Positions 62,755-64,000 of a stretch of DNA of 64,000 bases are shown here, piece after piece (the stretch's first letter is position 1; each line of letters begins with the position of its first letter). The notes under the pieces are model-generated. The model saw nothing but the letters and a program-made list of their open reading frames with translations, was not told the DNA's origin and ran no database searches. Source of the DNA: Leishmania martiniquensis (taxonomy: Eukaryota; Euglenozoa; Kinetoplastea; Trypanosomatida; Trypanosomatidae); assembly GCF_017916325.1 (NCBI RefSeq), contig NC_090166.1:1302228-1366227 (forward strand). The letters are read 5' to 3'. A program made the position numbers and the translations under genes.

Positions 62755-64000
62755 TTCAACGGCGGCACAAGCCACGTGCGAGAGAGGGGGCCAAAAGGGA
62801 AAAAGAGAAGCCGAGTCCCGTGCCAAAGTGCTGCACTGCAAGGGGCGCAGATGAGTGGATGTACCGGTCTCGAGTGACACTTACACGGGGGCGACCCTGC
62901 AGGGCAGCCGGAGCGGGCGATAGAGAAGGGAAAATTCGCTAGCACTAGCACCGCAGGGCGAGGGGGGCCTATGAACAGGCAACAGGAGAAGGGAGAAAAT
63001 AATATAGGACCGCACGCACACATCCATACACATAAGCACATAAGGAAGAGGGAGAGAGCACGCAGAGAGCAGGGGATAGCACGCACACACAAAAAAGGGG
63101 AACCAAGCGAGTCGATGTCCGAACGAGAGCGCGACAGAGAGGGGGGAGCGCTGAGCCACAGCGGCAGGGGGGCAATAGGGGCAGGCACAGTTTTTGGGCG
63201 CGGAGTGTGGGCCGTACGCGCTGCTGCTCGGCATTCAATCACAAGAGAGAAAAGCGTGCGTGAGGGTGCCGAGCACCGATATCAGAACCGGGTGATGGCG
63301 CCCGTTGGCGTATTCACTCCCACCTCTACTTCTCCGTCCCGTCCAACTCCACCTCCGCGTCCGCCTACAACTCGTCTTCTCCAGCCCTTTGATGCAAGCG
63401 CGCGATGAGTCGTGCGGTGCCTGCGAGCGTGCAAGGGCGGGCGCCAGGGGCGGCTACTCTCACGTCAGCTTTACACGACAACGGCGCTCCTACGCAGCGT
63501 GTATACGCACTAGCCAACAACAGAGGGGGGGTCTTCCTGGGGAGTGCGGCACCCTTGCCTCGTGGTGGTAGTGGTGCCCTCCCGACCCCCTGCCTATGGG
63601 TATCCTCCACAGAACGAAGCACAGGGCAGAGAGAGATGATCACCGGGCACCACGCGCTTTCACCACTTCACCAAGCAAAGAGGAAGCCCCAACGACGAAG
63701 GCAGAGCCAGCCCCTCAAGAGGGTATCGCGGAGTCAAGAAGGACCGCCAGGGCTGTATTGGTTATTCAGCGGGGCGAAGACAAGGGAAGGCAGCGCAAGA
63801 TGCACTGCCATCGACTACAAATGGCCGCCGTATGACGTCACTGGGCCACTAGTATGTACGCGGGTGTGGCTGTGTTGCTGCGCAGGGTTGTCGTGGCGCA
63901 TTTTGGGGCGCGCGTTCGTGGAAATGGGCAGCCCGGCAGACGAGTAGGAGGAGAAGGACGGAGAGGCGAGATGGAGGGGGAAGGGGCACCGCAGGCACAG
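62755..64000. other. Spacer upstream of the last gene, to the window edge
   Basis: 1.2 kb with no supported gene. Purine and CA-rich stretches occur at 62990-63170. Open frames on both strands beyond 63300 are short and overlap each other. Confidence 0.5.

Noticed and set aside
1..64000. tRNA, rRNA or snoRNA genes and CRISPR-like arrays
   Set aside because: I looked for tRNA B-box-like GGTTCGA patterns and regularly spaced repeats. GGTTCGA-like matches fall inside coding regions, and the repeats seen are microsatellites or gene and retroposon duplications.

Overview
The window reads as nuclear DNA of a trypanosomatid, most likely Leishmania or a close relative in the Leishmaniinae. All 18 supported protein genes are intronless and lie on the minus strand. 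They are separated by 0.8-5 kb GC-rich spacers full of polypurine tracts on the plus strand, which are polypyrimidine tracts in the transcribed sense, plus CA/GT/AT microsatellites. This is the layout of one polycistronic unit transcribed right to left and processed by trans-splicing. No strand switch, tRNA or rRNA gene was seen. The gene set (RPB1 next to calreticulin, tandem E3-like proteins, tandem adrenodoxin-type ferredoxins) fits what I recall of Leishmania chromosome 31, but that placement is from memory and unchecked.

Layout from left to right (the reverse of transcription): (1) 1-5238, four tandem 2Fe-2S ferredoxin genes, the first cut by the window edge. (2) 7285-13938, two tandem type I surface proteins with EGF-like and PSI-like modules; two DNA blocks are identical between them and three segments are diverged. 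(3) 15684-29351, three paralogous PH-like proteins sharing a GLPPYDPRNG motif. (4) 31571-31783, the complex III hinge protein. (5) 33015-35789, a TerD-domain protein with a C2-like C-terminus. (6) 37584-38753, calreticulin. (7) 39764-44752, the RNA polymerase II largest subunit with a non-heptad tail. (8) 45725-46915, a two-domain fluoride channel of the CrcB/FEX type. (9) 48961-50061, a PP1-type phosphatase with a long N-terminal insertion. (10) 51003-55871, two tandem dihydrolipoamide-dehydrogenase-like flavoproteins that both lack the redox-active disulfide and the C-terminal His-Glu dyad. (11) 61027-62754, a Ser/Pro-rich protein of unknown function.

Two 580-bp copies of a SIDER-like retroposon (24116-24695 and 52866-53445), differing at only four positions by eye, lie in intergenic regions. 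A diverged relative lies near 60010-60260, and a further candidate at about 59100-59890, inside a 5.2-kb gene-poor stretch.

The genes do not form an operon in the bacterial sense, since each would be expressed separately after trans-splicing. The ferredoxins, the complex III subunit and possibly the E3-like proteins act or may act in mitochondrial redox; calreticulin and the EGF proteins belong to the secretory route; RPB1 transcribes the unit itself. The points most worth following are the mosaic EGF-protein pair and the paired loss of catalytic residues in the E3-like proteins.
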